A stretch of 64,000 nt of DNA, taken from Site-B1 sp963722665. GTDB taxonomy: Bacteria > Bacteroidota > Bacteroidia > Flavobacteriales > Flavobacteriaceae. Of the stretch, positions 1 through 9,171 are shown one piece after another. The stretch spans positions 53,976 through 117,975 of the forward strand of contig CAVRNW010000037.1 of NCBI GenBank assembly GCA_963722665.1, read 5' to 3'. Position numbers and translations under genes: made by a program. Numbering within the stretch: position 1 is the first letter of the stretch; every line of letters begins with the position of its first letter. The notes beneath the pieces are model-generated. The model had not been told where the DNA came from, did not search any database, and saw only the letters and a list, made by a program, of their open reading frames with translations.

Positions 1-3000
1 GGGGAGTATATATTCGATAGATTATCTCTGGGAGGTGAAGATTATGACAACGATATTACATACAACGATAACCAAAACAAATACGTTTATACTGAATTAT
101 ATAAATTAACAAAAACTGCAGCGCTGGAATATTTTGAAAAAAATAAATTCCAGATGAAAGGGCGTTACAAGTCAACAGGAGGTGATGGAATACCAATTGG
201 GGCTTTTAATGTGCCTAGAGGATCGGTACGGGTAACCGCAGGTGGGCGTGTTTTAGTAGAAGGAGTAGATTATACGGTTAATTACCAGATAGGCAGGGTC
301 CAAATACTAGATCCTGCATTAAAAGCATCCAATACACCAATTCAGGTATCTGTTGAAAACAATTCATTCTTCGGTCAGCAAACAAAACGGTTTTCAGGGA
401 TAAATGTCGAGCATCAGTTCAATGAAAATTTTGTTTTAGGTGCTACATTCTTGAATTTAAACGAAAGGCCGATCACTCAAAAGGCCAATTACGGAACCGA
501 ACCTATTAACAACACGATATTTGGCTTTAATGGAAATTATTCTTCTGAAGTACCTTTCCTGACACGTTTGGCAAATAAATTACCGAATATAGATACCGAT
601 GTGCCTTCAAACATTTCCATAAGAGGCGAGTTTGCAAAATTACTTCCCGGCTCACCAAAGGGTACAGATTTTAATGGAGAAGCAACCTCTTATATAGATG
701 ATTTTGAAGGCTCGCAAAATGCCATTGATCTAAAATCGCCTCTTTCGTGGTTCTTATCTAGTACTCCGGCAGACCCGGCCTTAGGATACACCTCTGGAGG
801 AGATCCTGAAGACCCGATTTATTTGCAAAACGGATTTTTTCGTTCTAAATTAAACTGGTATACAATCGATCCTATTTTTTATACCAATCAGCAACCAAAT
901 GGAATAAACGATGACGACCTGTCATCACCTTATACTCACAGGTATTTTATTAATGATCTTTTCCCTATCGATTTGGTTCAAGGGCAAAATGCCTTATTGA
1001 ACACACTTGATCTGGCATTCTATCCGGGGCAAAGAGGACCTTATAATTTTAACCCTAACCTAAGTTCTTTATCTCCTGATCAAACTTGGGGAGGAATTAC
1101 CAGACAATTGACAACCAATGATTTTGAACAGGCTAATGTGGAGTATATTGAATTTTGGCTTTTAGATCCTTTTTTAGATAATCCTGCAAATATGGGAGGT
1201 ACATTGTCAATTAACCTTGGAAATATTTCTGAGGACGTATTAAGAGATGGTCGTAAACAGTATGAAAATGGATTACCGGATGGCAGTATCAATAATGATC
1301 TAACCAATCCTACCGCCTGGGGTCAAGTGCCTGCTAACCAGTCTTTAATTTATGCCTTTGATTCAGGCGGGGGAGGAAGGGCCCTTCAGGATGTAGGCTA
1401 TGACGGATTGAATGATGCAGAGGAATTGGCTAAATTCGGAACGGCTTTTGGCGAGGACCCCGCAAATGATAATTACCAATATTTTTTAAATGCAGAAGGC
1501 AATATTTTCGAACGTTATAGTTTGTACAATGGTGTGGAAAGGAATTCACCGGAACAGGTTACAGATACCAACAGAGGTAATACAACTCAGCCTGATGTAG
1601 AGGATATAAACAGGGATAACACAATGAATACCATTGATAGTTATTTTGAATATTCAATTCCTTTAAATCCTGCATCGCTTAACATAAATAATGAATTTAT
1701 AAAGGATGTTTCTCTAACGAATGTTGCGTATCCTAACGGAGAAACACAAACAGTTAGCTGGTACCAATTCAGGATTCCTGTGTCAGAATTTGATAATGCC
1801 GTGAATAATATCGCAGATTTCAGATCTATACGGTTCATGCGGATGTACTTGAAGGATTTTACACAGCCAACAGTATTACGTTTTGGTACTTTAGAATTAG
1901 TCCGTGGAGATTGGAGAAGATATCAGTTAACATTAGATGATGAGCCAAATAATAATAATGACAATACTGTGTTCGAGACGGGGGTTGTTAGTGTTCAAGA
2001 TAATCCAAACAGCTATGTAAGACCTCCAGGTGTCGTTCAGGAAGAGTTATTCAACAACAATACTGTTGTAAGACAAAATGAACAATCACTAACAATAATT
2101 GCTTGTGACCTTGAAAGTGAAGACTCAAGAGCTGTTTATAAGAATATTAATGTTGACATGCGTCAGTTCAATAAGTTAAGGATGTTCTTGCATGCCGAAC
2201 AAGGTGTTAATCCAGGTTTGATGGATGGAGAACTTGTAGCCTTTATAAGAATGGGGAATGATTTTACCGAGAATTTCTACCAGGTTGAATTACCATTAAA
2301 AGTTTCTGAAGGTGTTTCTACTTCGCCAACGGTTGTCTGGCCTGAAGAAAATGAAATTAACCTGAGAATAGAATTACTTCAACAAATTAAAGCAATTGGA
2401 ATTTCAGATGGAACTTTGTTAAATCAGGATCCCACTTTTTATGATGAACAATTAAACGTAGTCAATGAATTCGATCCACATACATTAGGGGAATTAAGGT
2501 TAGCAGTTAAAGGAAATCCAAATTTTGGAGATATCAGGACCTTGATGGTTGGGGTAAAAAATGTTTCTAACAGTAATGCTTGTGCTACAGTATGGTTTAA
2601 CGAATTACGCTTGTCAGACATGGATAACCAAGGAGGTTGGGCAGCAGTTGCAAGTATGGATGGTAATATTGCCGACTTCGCAAATGTAAGTGCAACAGGA
2701 AGAAGAAGTACAATTGGATTTGGTTCTCTGGAACAGGGTCCGAATGAGAGAAGTAGGGAAGATGTAAAACAATATGATGTTGTCACAAATGTAAATCTCG
2801 GACAACTTTTACCTAAAAAATGGGGAATTCAATTGCCATTTAATTATGGAGTGGGTGAGGAAATTGTAACTCCGGAATATGATCAACAGTATAAGGATAT
2901 AAAATTACAGGCAAGACTGGATGCGGCAAATTCAAATGAAGAAAGGGAAATTATTAAGCGTCAGTCAGAAGAATATACGAAAAGGAGAAGCATCAATTTT

Positions 3001-5301
3001 ATAGGTGTCAGAAAACAGAGGACAGGTGATGGCAAACCAAGGTTTTACGATGTAGAGAATTTTACCTTCAATTACTCCTATAATCAAGTAGAACATCGCG
3101 ATTTTGAAATTGAAAATTCACTGGATCAAAACCTAAGAGTTGGAGCCAACTATAATTTTAATTTCAATCAGTTAAAAGTCGAACCATTTAAAAAGAACGA
3201 TTCCTTATTCACCGGTAAGTATTGGAAGATTATTAAAGACTTTAATTTCAATTTATTGCCAACAAGTTTTAGCTTAAATTCAGATATTTTAAGACTCTTC
3301 AACAAACAGCGATTCAGACAGGTTGGTTTGAGTGAAAACGACATTCAAATTCCAGAATTATTCAGACGTAATTATACGTTCAATATGCAATACACCTTAA
3401 ATTACAATATAACAGATGCATTGCGATTGAACTTCTCGGCATCTAACAATAATATTGTAAGGAACTATTTTGAAAATGAAACAGATATTCAAGATCCTGA
3501 ACTGGATATCTGGGATGGATTCTTCGATTTCGGAGATCCTAATATACAATCTCAACAACTTGGTATTAACTATGAGATTCCTATTAACAAAATTCCTGCT
3601 TTTAGCTTCTTGAATGCCACCTATGCGTATACAGGGAACTTTCAATGGACAAAAGGATCTGATTTATATCAGAACTTAAATGTGAATGGAATAAATTATA
3701 ATTTGGGTAACTCGATCCAAAATGCCAATACCCATAATCTAAACACTACTTTAGATATGGACCGGTTTTATAAGTACATAGGATTTGTAAAAAAACCAAC
3801 TAAGAAAAATCCAAATATCAGGCCTCAGGGTGCTGGTTTACCTCCTGGTTCCAGACCAAATAATAAGGCGGATGACAAGAGCAAAAAATTAGATACCAAT
3901 AAGAATTCAGTTGGAAGAAAAATTTATAATACAGCTGTAGGTTTATTGACATCCGTAAAAAGAATACAAGTAAATTATTCTGAAAATAATGGATCCTTTT
4001 TACCAGGATATTTGCAAACTCCAGGGTTTATTGGAACCTTAAAACCAACAGCCGGATTTACCTTTGGTAGCCAAAACGACATAAGACGATTTGCGGCCAG
4101 AAATGGATGGTTGACGATCTTCCCGGATTTTAATCAACAGTTTTCGCAAACTAAGAACAGGCAACTGGACGTTTCGGCAAGTGTAGAACCTTTAAATGAT
4201 TTAAAAATAGATTTAATTGGAACGAGATTATACTCAGAGAACCTAACAGAAAATTATAACACTACAGATACCAATGGAGACGGATTTAGTGATATTTATA
4301 ATTCCTTGATCCAAAACACTTATGGCAACTATAATATTTCAACAGCCTTAATAAAAACAGCTTTTAATAAAAGTGATGAAATGCGATCAAAGACTTTCAA
4401 TGATTTTAGGGCGAACAGGTTAATAATTGCCAATAGGTTAGCGAGGGATTATTACGGGTCATCAACATATCCGTTGAATTCTAATGGTTTTCCTGTAGGA
4501 TTCGGTAAAACTAATCAAGCAGTATTATTGCCATCTTTCTTATCAGCTTATACTGGTCAGAATGCAGAGAAGTCAAAATTAGGTGCTTTCAGGGATATTC
4601 CAATCCCAAACTGGACACTAAAATATACAGGATTAATGAAACTGAAATGGTTTAAAAAGCAATTTAAACGTTTTTCCATAACTCATGGATACAGATCAAA
4701 TTATACTATTAACCAGTTCAGAACTAATCTGGAGGGAGTTCAGGCCTTGGATAATGGAATAGCAACAGATGATCTTGATGTTAACGGCAATTTATATAAC
4801 AGAGAGTTGTATACCAACATTAATTTGTCAGAAATGTTCAGTCCGTTGGTAAGGTTGGATTTTGAAATGAAGAATTCTATAAAAATACTTACTGAAATTA
4901 AAAAGGACAGAGTGTTGTCCCTTAGTTTTGATAATAACCTCTTGACCGAAATAATAGGTAATGAATATATTGTTGGCTTAGGTTACAGAATTAAAGACGT
5001 TAGAATAAAATCCAAATTAGCAGGACCAAAAAAATCTGTTGTTAGTGATTTAAATTTAAAAGCAGACGTCTCAGTAAGGGATAATAAAACGATTATTCGT
5101 TATCTTGATTTGGAAAATAATCAAATAACTGCGGGACAAACCATTTGGGGACTTAATTTTACAGGTGATTATGCATTTAGCAAAAACTTAACAGGTATAT
5201 TTTATTTTGATTATACTTTTTCTGAATATGCTATTTCTACGGCATTTCCACAATCCACAATTCGTTCCGGGATTACTTTAAGATATAATTTCGGTAATTA
5301 A
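1..5301 (+). CDS. sprA: Gliding motility / T9SS translocon protein SprA (5' end outside window)
   Basis: Reading frame 1 is open from base 1 through the ATG at 154 to the stop at 5301, so the gene starts upstream of the window and about 1,766 C-terminal residues are present (the family is around 2,400). SprA is the giant outer-membrane beta-barrel pore of the type IX secretion system and is needed for gliding in Flavobacterium johnsoniae. The visible part is rich in Asn, aromatic residues and alternating beta-strand patterns, has no transmembrane helices, and ends in an aromatic beta-signal-like strand (ITLRYNFGN). The downstream order gcvH, vanZ-like, tonB, remB fits the known flavobacterial sprA neighbourhood. 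No frameshift is seen in the 5.3 kb. Confidence 0.93.
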   Translation, partial: GEYIFDRLSLGGEDYDNDITYNDNQNKYVYTELYKLTKTAALEYFEKNKFQMKGRYKSTGGDGIPIGAFNVPRGSVRVTAGGRVLVEGVDYTVNYQIGRVQILDPALKASNTPIQVSVENNSFFGQQTKRFSGINVEHQFNENFVLGATFLNLNERPITQKANYGTEPINNTIFGFNGNYSSEVPFLTRLANKLPNIDTDVPSNISIRGEFAKLLPGSPKGTDFNGEATSYIDDFEGSQNAIDLKSPLSWFLSSTPADPALGYTSGGDPEDPIYLQNGFFRSKLNWYTIDPIFYTNQQPNGINDDDLSSPYTHRYFINDLFPIDLVQGQNALLNTLDLAFYPGQRGPYNFNPNLSSLSPDQTWGGITRQLTTNDFEQANVEYIEFWLLDPFLDNPANMGGTLSINLGNISEDVLRDGRKQYENGLPDGSINNDLTNPTAWGQVPANQSLIYAFDSGGGGRALQDVGYDGLNDAEELAKFGTAFGEDPANDNYQYFLNAEGNIFERYSLYNGVERNSPEQVTDTNRGNTTQPDVEDINRDNTMNTIDSYFEYSIPLNPASLNINNEFIKDVSLTNVAYPNGETQTVSWYQFRIPVSEFDNAVNNIADFRSIRFMRMYLKDFTQPTVLRFGTLELVRGDWRRYQLTLDDEPNNNNDNTVFETGVVSVQDNPNSYVRPPGVVQEELFNNNTVVRQNEQSLTIIACDLESEDSRAVYKNINVDMRQFNKLRMFLHAEQGVNPGLMDGELVAFIRMGNDFTENFYQVELPLKVSEGVSTSPTVVWPEENEINLRIELLQQIKAIGISDGTLLNQDPTFYDEQLNVVNEFDPHTLGELRLAVKGNPNFGDIRTLMVGVKNVSNSNACATVWFNELRLSDMDNQGGWAAVASMDGNIADFANVSATGRRSTIGFGSLEQGPNERSREDVKQYDVVTNVNLGQLLPKKWGIQLPFNYGVGEEIVTPEYDQQYKDIKLQARLDAANSNEEREIIKRQSEEYTKRRSINFIGVRKQRTGDGKPRFYDVENFTFNYSYNQVEHRDFEIENSLDQNLRVGANYNFNFNQLKVEPFKKNDSLFTGKYWKIIKDFNFNLLPTSFSLNSDILRLFNKQRFRQVGLSENDIQIPELFRRNYTFNMQYTLNYNITDALRLNFSASNNNIVRNYFENETDIQDPELDIWDGFFDFGDPNIQSQQLGINYEIPINKIPAFSFLNATYAYTGNFQWTKGSDLYQNLNVNGINYNLGNSIQNANTHNLNTTLDMDRFYKYIGFVKKPTKKNPNIRPQGAGLPPGSRPNNKADDKSKKLDTNKNSVGRKIYNTAVGLLTSVKRIQVNYSENNGSFLPGYLQTPGFIGTLKPTAGFTFGSQNDIRRFAARNGWLTIFPDFNQQFSQTKNRQLDVSASVEPLNDLKIDLIGTRLYSENLTENYNTTDTNGDGFSDIYNSLIQNTYGNYNISTALIKTAFNKSDEMRSKTFNDFRANRLIIANRLARDYYGSSTYPLNSNGFPVGFGKTNQAVLLPSFLSAYTGQNAEKSKLGAFRDIPIPNWTLKYTGLMKLKWFKKQFKRFSITHGYRSNYTINQFRTNLEGVQALDNGIATDDLDVNGNLYNRELYTNINLSEMFSPLVRLDFEMKNSIKILTEIKKDRVLSLSFDNNLLTEIIGNEYIVGLGYRIKDVRIKSKLAGPKKSVVSDLNLKADVSVRDNKTIIRYLDLENNQITAGQTIWGLNFTGDYAFSKNLTGIFYFDYTFSEYAISTAFPQSTIRSGITLRYNFGN

Positions 5302-5311
5302 CTAAATGTTG

Positions 5312-5342
5312 TTTGATATTACAGGATGAATAAATAAATTTG
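5312..5342 (+). promoter_or_regulatory. Predicted housekeeping promoter of gcvH
   Basis: TTTG at 5312-5315, a 19-nt spacer, and TAAATTTG at 5335-5342 match the Bacteroidota primary sigma consensus (TTTG-N19-TAnnTTTG) exactly. Transcription would begin around 5349, giving a leader of about 22 nt before the gcvH ATG at 5371. This suggests gcvH is expressed independently of sprA. Pattern match only. Confidence 0.7.
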
Positions 5343-5370
5343 TTGATATTAAAAACTTAAAAATAGATAA

Positions 5371-5751
5371 ATGAAGATTCCATCAGAATTAAAGTACACG
5401 AAAGACCACGAATGGGTCAAAGTGGAAGGAGATATTATAACAATAGGTATTACAGACTTTGCTCAAGGTGAATTAGGCGACATTGTATATGTTGAGGTTG
5501 AAACGGTCGACGAAACTCTGGAAGCAGAAGAAATATTCGGTACTGTAGAAGCGGTTAAAACCGTTTCCGATCTGTTTTTACCGGTTTCCGGCGAGATTAT
5601 TGAATTTAATGAATCTTTAGAAGATGAGCCGGAAAAGGTGAATGAAGATCCCTACGGTGAAGGATGGATGATTAAGGTAAAAATATCTGACAAATCTCAG
5701 TTGGATAATTTATTGGATGCCGATGCTTACAAAGCTATAATCGGTGCGTAA
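5371..5751 (+). CDS. gcvH: Glycine cleavage system H protein
   Basis: This 126-residue protein is the lipoyl carrier that shuttles the aminomethyl group between the P, T and L proteins of the glycine cleavage system in the cytoplasm. The N-terminus (LKYTKDHEWV) and the lipoylation region EAVKTVSD, with the lipoyl-lysine at K63, are diagnostic, as is the C-terminal GEGWMIK motif. Length is normal for the family. The stop overlaps the GTG start of the VanZ-like gene by 8 nt, suggesting translational coupling. The other gcv genes are not in the window. Confidence 0.98.
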   Translation: MKIPSELKYTKDHEWVKVEGDIITIGITDFAQGELGDIVYVEVETVDETLEAEEIFGTVEAVKTVSDLFLPVSGEIIEFNESLEDEPEKVNEDPYGEGWMIKVKISDKSQLDNLLDADAYKAIIGA

Positions 5752-6139
5752 AAATTTATATTTATTTATATCAATTTTAATAGTAGCTTTTTTTACTTAT
5801 TTAAGTTTAAAAGAAACATTTTCATTGGCATCTAATTTTGTTCCCTTTATTGATAAAATAGTTCACACCTGTGCATACATAGTGCTCACCTTTTTTTGGA
5901 GCAGATCCTTGATGCTATTTAAACCATCATTTTCATTAGAAAAAATTTTAGTGATTGTGTCTCTGTTTTTATTGATTTACGGCATAATTATTGAAGTACT
6001 TCAAACTAAATTGACTACCAATAGAATGGGTGAATTTCAAGATGTTCTGGCTAATGTATTAGGAATCGTTTTAGGCATTTTGTTATTTAGATTTTTTAGA
6101 AAGTTGGAGTTAAATTATAATAAAGGTTTGTTTTTTTGA
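5744..6139 (+). CDS. VanZ-like family membrane protein
   Basis: A 131-residue integral membrane protein with about four hydrophobic helices. The segment FQDVLANVLGIVLG near the C-terminus is the conserved VanZ-like signature (acidic residue then an N-x-x-G helix). The start is GTG at 5744, inside the end of gcvH; no better ATG exists downstream. VanZ-like proteins of Bacteroidota have no firmly assigned function; the name comes from a teicoplanin-resistance protein, and resistance should not be inferred. Position between gcvH and tonB is conserved in flavobacteria. Confidence 0.85.
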   Translation: MRKNLYLFISILIVAFFTYLSLKETFSLASNFVPFIDKIVHTCAYIVLTFFWSRSLMLFKPSFSLEKILVIVSLFLLIYGIIIEVLQTKLTTNRMGEFQDVLANVLGIVLGILLFRFFRKLELNYNKGLFF

Positions 6140-6159
6140 TAAATATTTGGTTAATTTAG
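6127..6159 (+). promoter_or_regulatory. Possible promoter of tonB
   Basis: TTTG at 6127-6130, a 21-nt spacer and TAATTTAG at 6152-6159, one mismatch from TAnnTTTG. It lies at the end of the vanZ-like gene, with the tonB ATG about 26 nt downstream. Weaker than the other promoters listed here. Confidence 0.4.
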
Positions 6160-6184
6160 CAAACCTGTTAAAAACATAGAAGAT

Positions 6185-6904
6185 ATGGAACTGAAAAAAA
6201 GTAAAAAGGCCGATATAACCGGAAACAGTAAAGTGTATATGGCATTGGGTTTAGTCTTAATGTTGTTCATCGCTTATCAAGCGATCAATTATAAAACTTA
6301 TGACAAGTCTGCGATAGATATAGGTCAATTGAACCTTGATGAAGAACTAGTTGAGGAAATTCCAATCACTCAACAACTTCAAACACCACCTCCTCCACCG
6401 CCTCCACCTGCAGCTCCTGAAGTAATAGAAGTTGTAGAAGACGAGCAGGAAGTTGAAGAAACCGTGATCGAATCTTCTGAGACAGACATGGAAGAAGAAA
6501 TAGTTGAGGTAGAAGAAGTAGAAGTAGAGGAAATGGATGAAGATATAGAAGTTCCTTTTGCAGTTATTGAAAACGTGCCAATATATCCGGGATGTGAGAA
6601 AGGAAATAACGCAGCTAAAAAGGCATGCATGTCTGAGCAGATCAGTAAGTTCGTTCAAAAGAAATTTAATACTGAATTAGCAGGTGAACTGGGTTTAACA
6701 GGAAGACAGCGTATCAACGTGATATTCAAGATTGATAAAAATGGAAATATTACTGGCGTAAGATCAAGAGCTCCGCATCCAAGACTGGAAGCTGAAGCTG
6801 CAAGAGTGATTAATATGCTGCCTAAAATGAAACCGGGAATGCAACGTGGAAAGGCTGTTATTGTTCCTTATTCTTTACCAATTGTATTTCAAGTACAAGA
6901 TTAA
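6185..6904 (+). CDS. tonB: TonB family energy transducer
   Basis: A 239-residue protein with a short basic cytoplasmic N-terminus, one transmembrane helix (about residues 16-34), a run of eight prolines (68-75), a very acidic linker (about 79-122) and a TonB C-terminal domain (about 126-239, starting at VPIYPGCEKG). TonB couples the ExbB/ExbD proton-driven motor to outer-membrane TonB-dependent receptors. The acidic Glu-rich linker differs from the Pro-Lys/Pro-Glu linker of enterobacterial TonB. ExbBD genes are not in the window. A rho-independent terminator follows directly. Confidence 0.93.
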   Translation: MELKKSKKADITGNSKVYMALGLVLMLFIAYQAINYKTYDKSAIDIGQLNLDEELVEEIPITQQLQTPPPPPPPPAAPEVIEVVEDEQEVEETVIESSETDMEEEIVEVEEVEVEEMDEDIEVPFAVIENVPIYPGCEKGNNAAKKACMSEQISKFVQKKFNTELAGELGLTGRQRINVIFKIDKNGNITGVRSRAPHPRLEAEAARVINMLPKMKPGMQRGKAVIVPYSLPIVFQVQD

Positions 6905-6926
6905 TAATATATATTTCAAAAATATA

Positions 6927-6960
6927 AAACCGTTAGCTTTTTTAGTTAACGGTTTTTTTA
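6927..6960 (+). terminator. Rho-independent terminator after tonB
   Basis: Inverted repeat aaaccgtta (6927-6935) and taacggttt (6947-6955) with an 11-nt loop, followed by a T tract. It separates tonB from remB. Confidence 0.85.
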
Positions 6961-7014
6961 TGGCATTGTAAAAAATGTAGTATCTTTCGACGTATTAAAA
7001 TCATATTTAAAATA

Positions 7015-9123
7015 ATGAAGAAATTATTCCTACTAATAATTCTTATATCTTTTCAAACAAACCTTTTTGCTCAGGACCTTACCAATTACGAAAAGCCTCC
7101 TGTTTTTCCGGAATGTGACTCCGTTCAAATTCAAGATACCAAGCTATGTTTTAGCAATAAGTTGTATCAATTTATCTTTGAAAATTTTCAAGTCCCTCAA
7201 ATAGTAAAAGATGAAAATTATAAAGGAGAAGTTGCCGTACTTTTTGAAGTAAATGAAAAAGGTAATTTTAAGCTTTTATATATTGAAGCCATGTACAATG
7301 AGTTGAAGGAGGAAGCTGTCAGAGTTTTTGGTGAACTTCCAACTGTAAAACCGGCAACATATAATGGCCAACCTACCTATGCTAAATATAGTATTTCAAT
7401 AAAAATACCTTTAAAAGATCAAACAGTCACTGGAAGTCAAACCAATGAAGACATTGAATCAAATGAATTGATTCATCCGGCAAAAAATGAATTTGATGAC
7501 CTCAATAAAAGTATAAAACCATATGAAGATCTAGAGTTTTCGAGTCAATTGAACATTCCTTTTACTCACAGTTTTTATTCAATATTCGATCAAAATATGA
7601 ATCTGGTTGGCACAAATAGTCACACAGGTTCCAAGCCTTTCATTTATGCTGATGTTGCTCCATATTATAGTCTAAAAGACAGGAGAAATAATCTTATAAA
7701 AAAATCAGATTCCTGGTTGGAAAAGAAGTTATTAAATGAGCATTTGGTGCAATTACAAGGGAACAATTATTGGTTTACCTTAGATCCGATTTTTGACCTT
7801 TCTGTGGGTAAAGATACAGATGCCGATTTTAATTCTACATTCAATAATACTAGAGGCATCGTGTTTCAGGGAGGAATTGGCAAAAAATTAAATTTTTATA
7901 CTTCCTATTTTGAAAGTCAGGGACGCTTTGCACAATATTATAATCAATATGCCGAGAGTTTGGGAAAACCAAATTCTGATACTGAGGTGGCCATTGTTCC
8001 TGGACGTGGAATAGCAAAGCGATTTAAAGAAAATGCTTATGATTATCCGGTTGCCGAAGGGTATTTATCCTTTACTCCAAGCAAGTACATGAACATTCAG
8101 TTTGGTCATGCTAAGAACTTCATTGGAGATGGATATCGGTCTTTACTCATAAGTGATGTTGCAAACCCTTACACTTTTTTTAAACTGAACACTAATTTCT
8201 GGAAGATAAAATATACTAATACTTGGATGTGGCTGCGTGATGTACGACCTGAAGTGCAAGAAGATGGTGCTTTTTTAACTAAATATATGGCCAACCATTA
8301 TTTAAGCTTGAATGTTTCAAAGAGATTAAATGTTGGATTATTTGAATCAGTTATGTGGACTGATAGTAACGGCAGAGGATTTGACATCAATTATTTGAAT
8401 CCGGTAATTTTTTATCGAGCAATAGAATTTGAATCCGGGCAGGATGCAGGAAATGCAATTTTAGGAGCTACTGCAAAATACAAATGGAATGATAATGTAA
8501 ATCTTTACGGACAGTTTATTTTGGACGAATTTTCTCTGGAGGACATTAGAGATGGTAATAAAAGTTATAAGAATAAATTTGGGTATCAAATAGGAGCTAA
8601 ATATTACAATGCTTTCAAAGTAAAGAATTTATTGCTTCAATTGGAATACAATCAGGTAAGGCCATATACCTATTCACATCCATCCATCGTTTTGAATTAT
8701 GGGCATAGTAACCAATCTATGGCACATCTATGGGGATCAAATTTTAAGGAATTCATTATAATAGGAAGATATAATTACAAAAGATGGTTTGGAGATGCAA
8801 AAGTAATAATAGGTAAGAGAGGATTTGATTTTAATACTTCTGAGGACAACTCAAATTATGGAGGAGATATCTATAAGAATTATTTTGAGAGAGTAAGCGA
8901 TAGTAACAATGAAATTGGACAAGGAAATACTACAGAATCATTTTATTTAGAATTGGAAGCTGGTTATCTGATTAATCCATCAACCAATCTCAAATTTTTC
9001 TTTAATATAAAAAACAGAAATTTTGTTCCTAACGTAGATACAGATTCAACATTTGACAATAGCACAGTTTGGTTCAACATAGGAATACGAACAGATATAT
9101 TTAATTGGTATTTCGATTTGTAG
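7015..9123 (+). CDS. remB: Gliding motility protein RemB
   Basis: A 702-residue exported protein with a signal peptide cleaved near residue 20 (NLFAQ). Residues about 28-133 resemble a TonB C-terminal domain; the rest is beta-strand rich and looks like an outer-membrane barrel of the capsule-assembly Wzi type. In Flavobacterium johnsoniae RemB is needed for gliding and lies a few genes downstream of sprA, as here. The TonB-like part shares a P-[IV]-[YF]-P-x-C pattern and a later Cys with the neighbouring TonB protein, suggesting a local domain duplication. The assignment rests on recalled family likeness and gene order, so the symbol is less certain than the envelope location. Confidence 0.78.
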   Translation: MKKLFLLIILISFQTNLFAQDLTNYEKPPVFPECDSVQIQDTKLCFSNKLYQFIFENFQVPQIVKDENYKGEVAVLFEVNEKGNFKLLYIEAMYNELKEEAVRVFGELPTVKPATYNGQPTYAKYSISIKIPLKDQTVTGSQTNEDIESNELIHPAKNEFDDLNKSIKPYEDLEFSSQLNIPFTHSFYSIFDQNMNLVGTNSHTGSKPFIYADVAPYYSLKDRRNNLIKKSDSWLEKKLLNEHLVQLQGNNYWFTLDPIFDLSVGKDTDADFNSTFNNTRGIVFQGGIGKKLNFYTSYFESQGRFAQYYNQYAESLGKPNSDTEVAIVPGRGIAKRFKENAYDYPVAEGYLSFTPSKYMNIQFGHAKNFIGDGYRSLLISDVANPYTFFKLNTNFWKIKYTNTWMWLRDVRPEVQEDGAFLTKYMANHYLSLNVSKRLNVGLFESVMWTDSNGRGFDINYLNPVIFYRAIEFESGQDAGNAILGATAKYKWNDNVNLYGQFILDEFSLEDIRDGNKSYKNKFGYQIGAKYYNAFKVKNLLLQLEYNQVRPYTYSHPSIVLNYGHSNQSMAHLWGSNFKEFIIIGRYNYKRWFGDAKVIIGKRGFDFNTSEDNSNYGGDIYKNYFERVSDSNNEIGQGNTTESFYLELEAGYLINPSTNLKFFFNIKNRNFVPNVDTDSTFDNSTVWFNIGIRTDIFNWYFDL

Positions 9124-9147
9124 AATTAACTTTTCAAAGTATCTTTG
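9117..9147 (+). promoter_or_regulatory. Predicted promoter of the cyoE-cytochrome oxidase operon
   Basis: TTTG at 9117-9120, exactly 19 nt, then TATCTTTG at 9140-9147: a perfect Bacteroidota consensus. It overlaps the last codons of remB. Transcription would begin near 9153, so the TTG at 9145 cannot serve as the cyoE start codon. Confidence 0.75.
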
Positions 9148-9171
9148 CTCGCTCAAAAGAGTAATTCAAAG

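Noticed and set aside
6347..6658. Antisense frames opposite the tonB linker
   Set aside because: They are by-products of the Pro/Glu-rich codons of tonB; the encoded Trp/Arg/Ser repeats are low-complexity shadows.
9145..9171. TTG at 9145 as cyoE start
   Set aside because: It lies inside the -7 box of a perfect promoter; the next in-frame TTG at 9172 is used instead.
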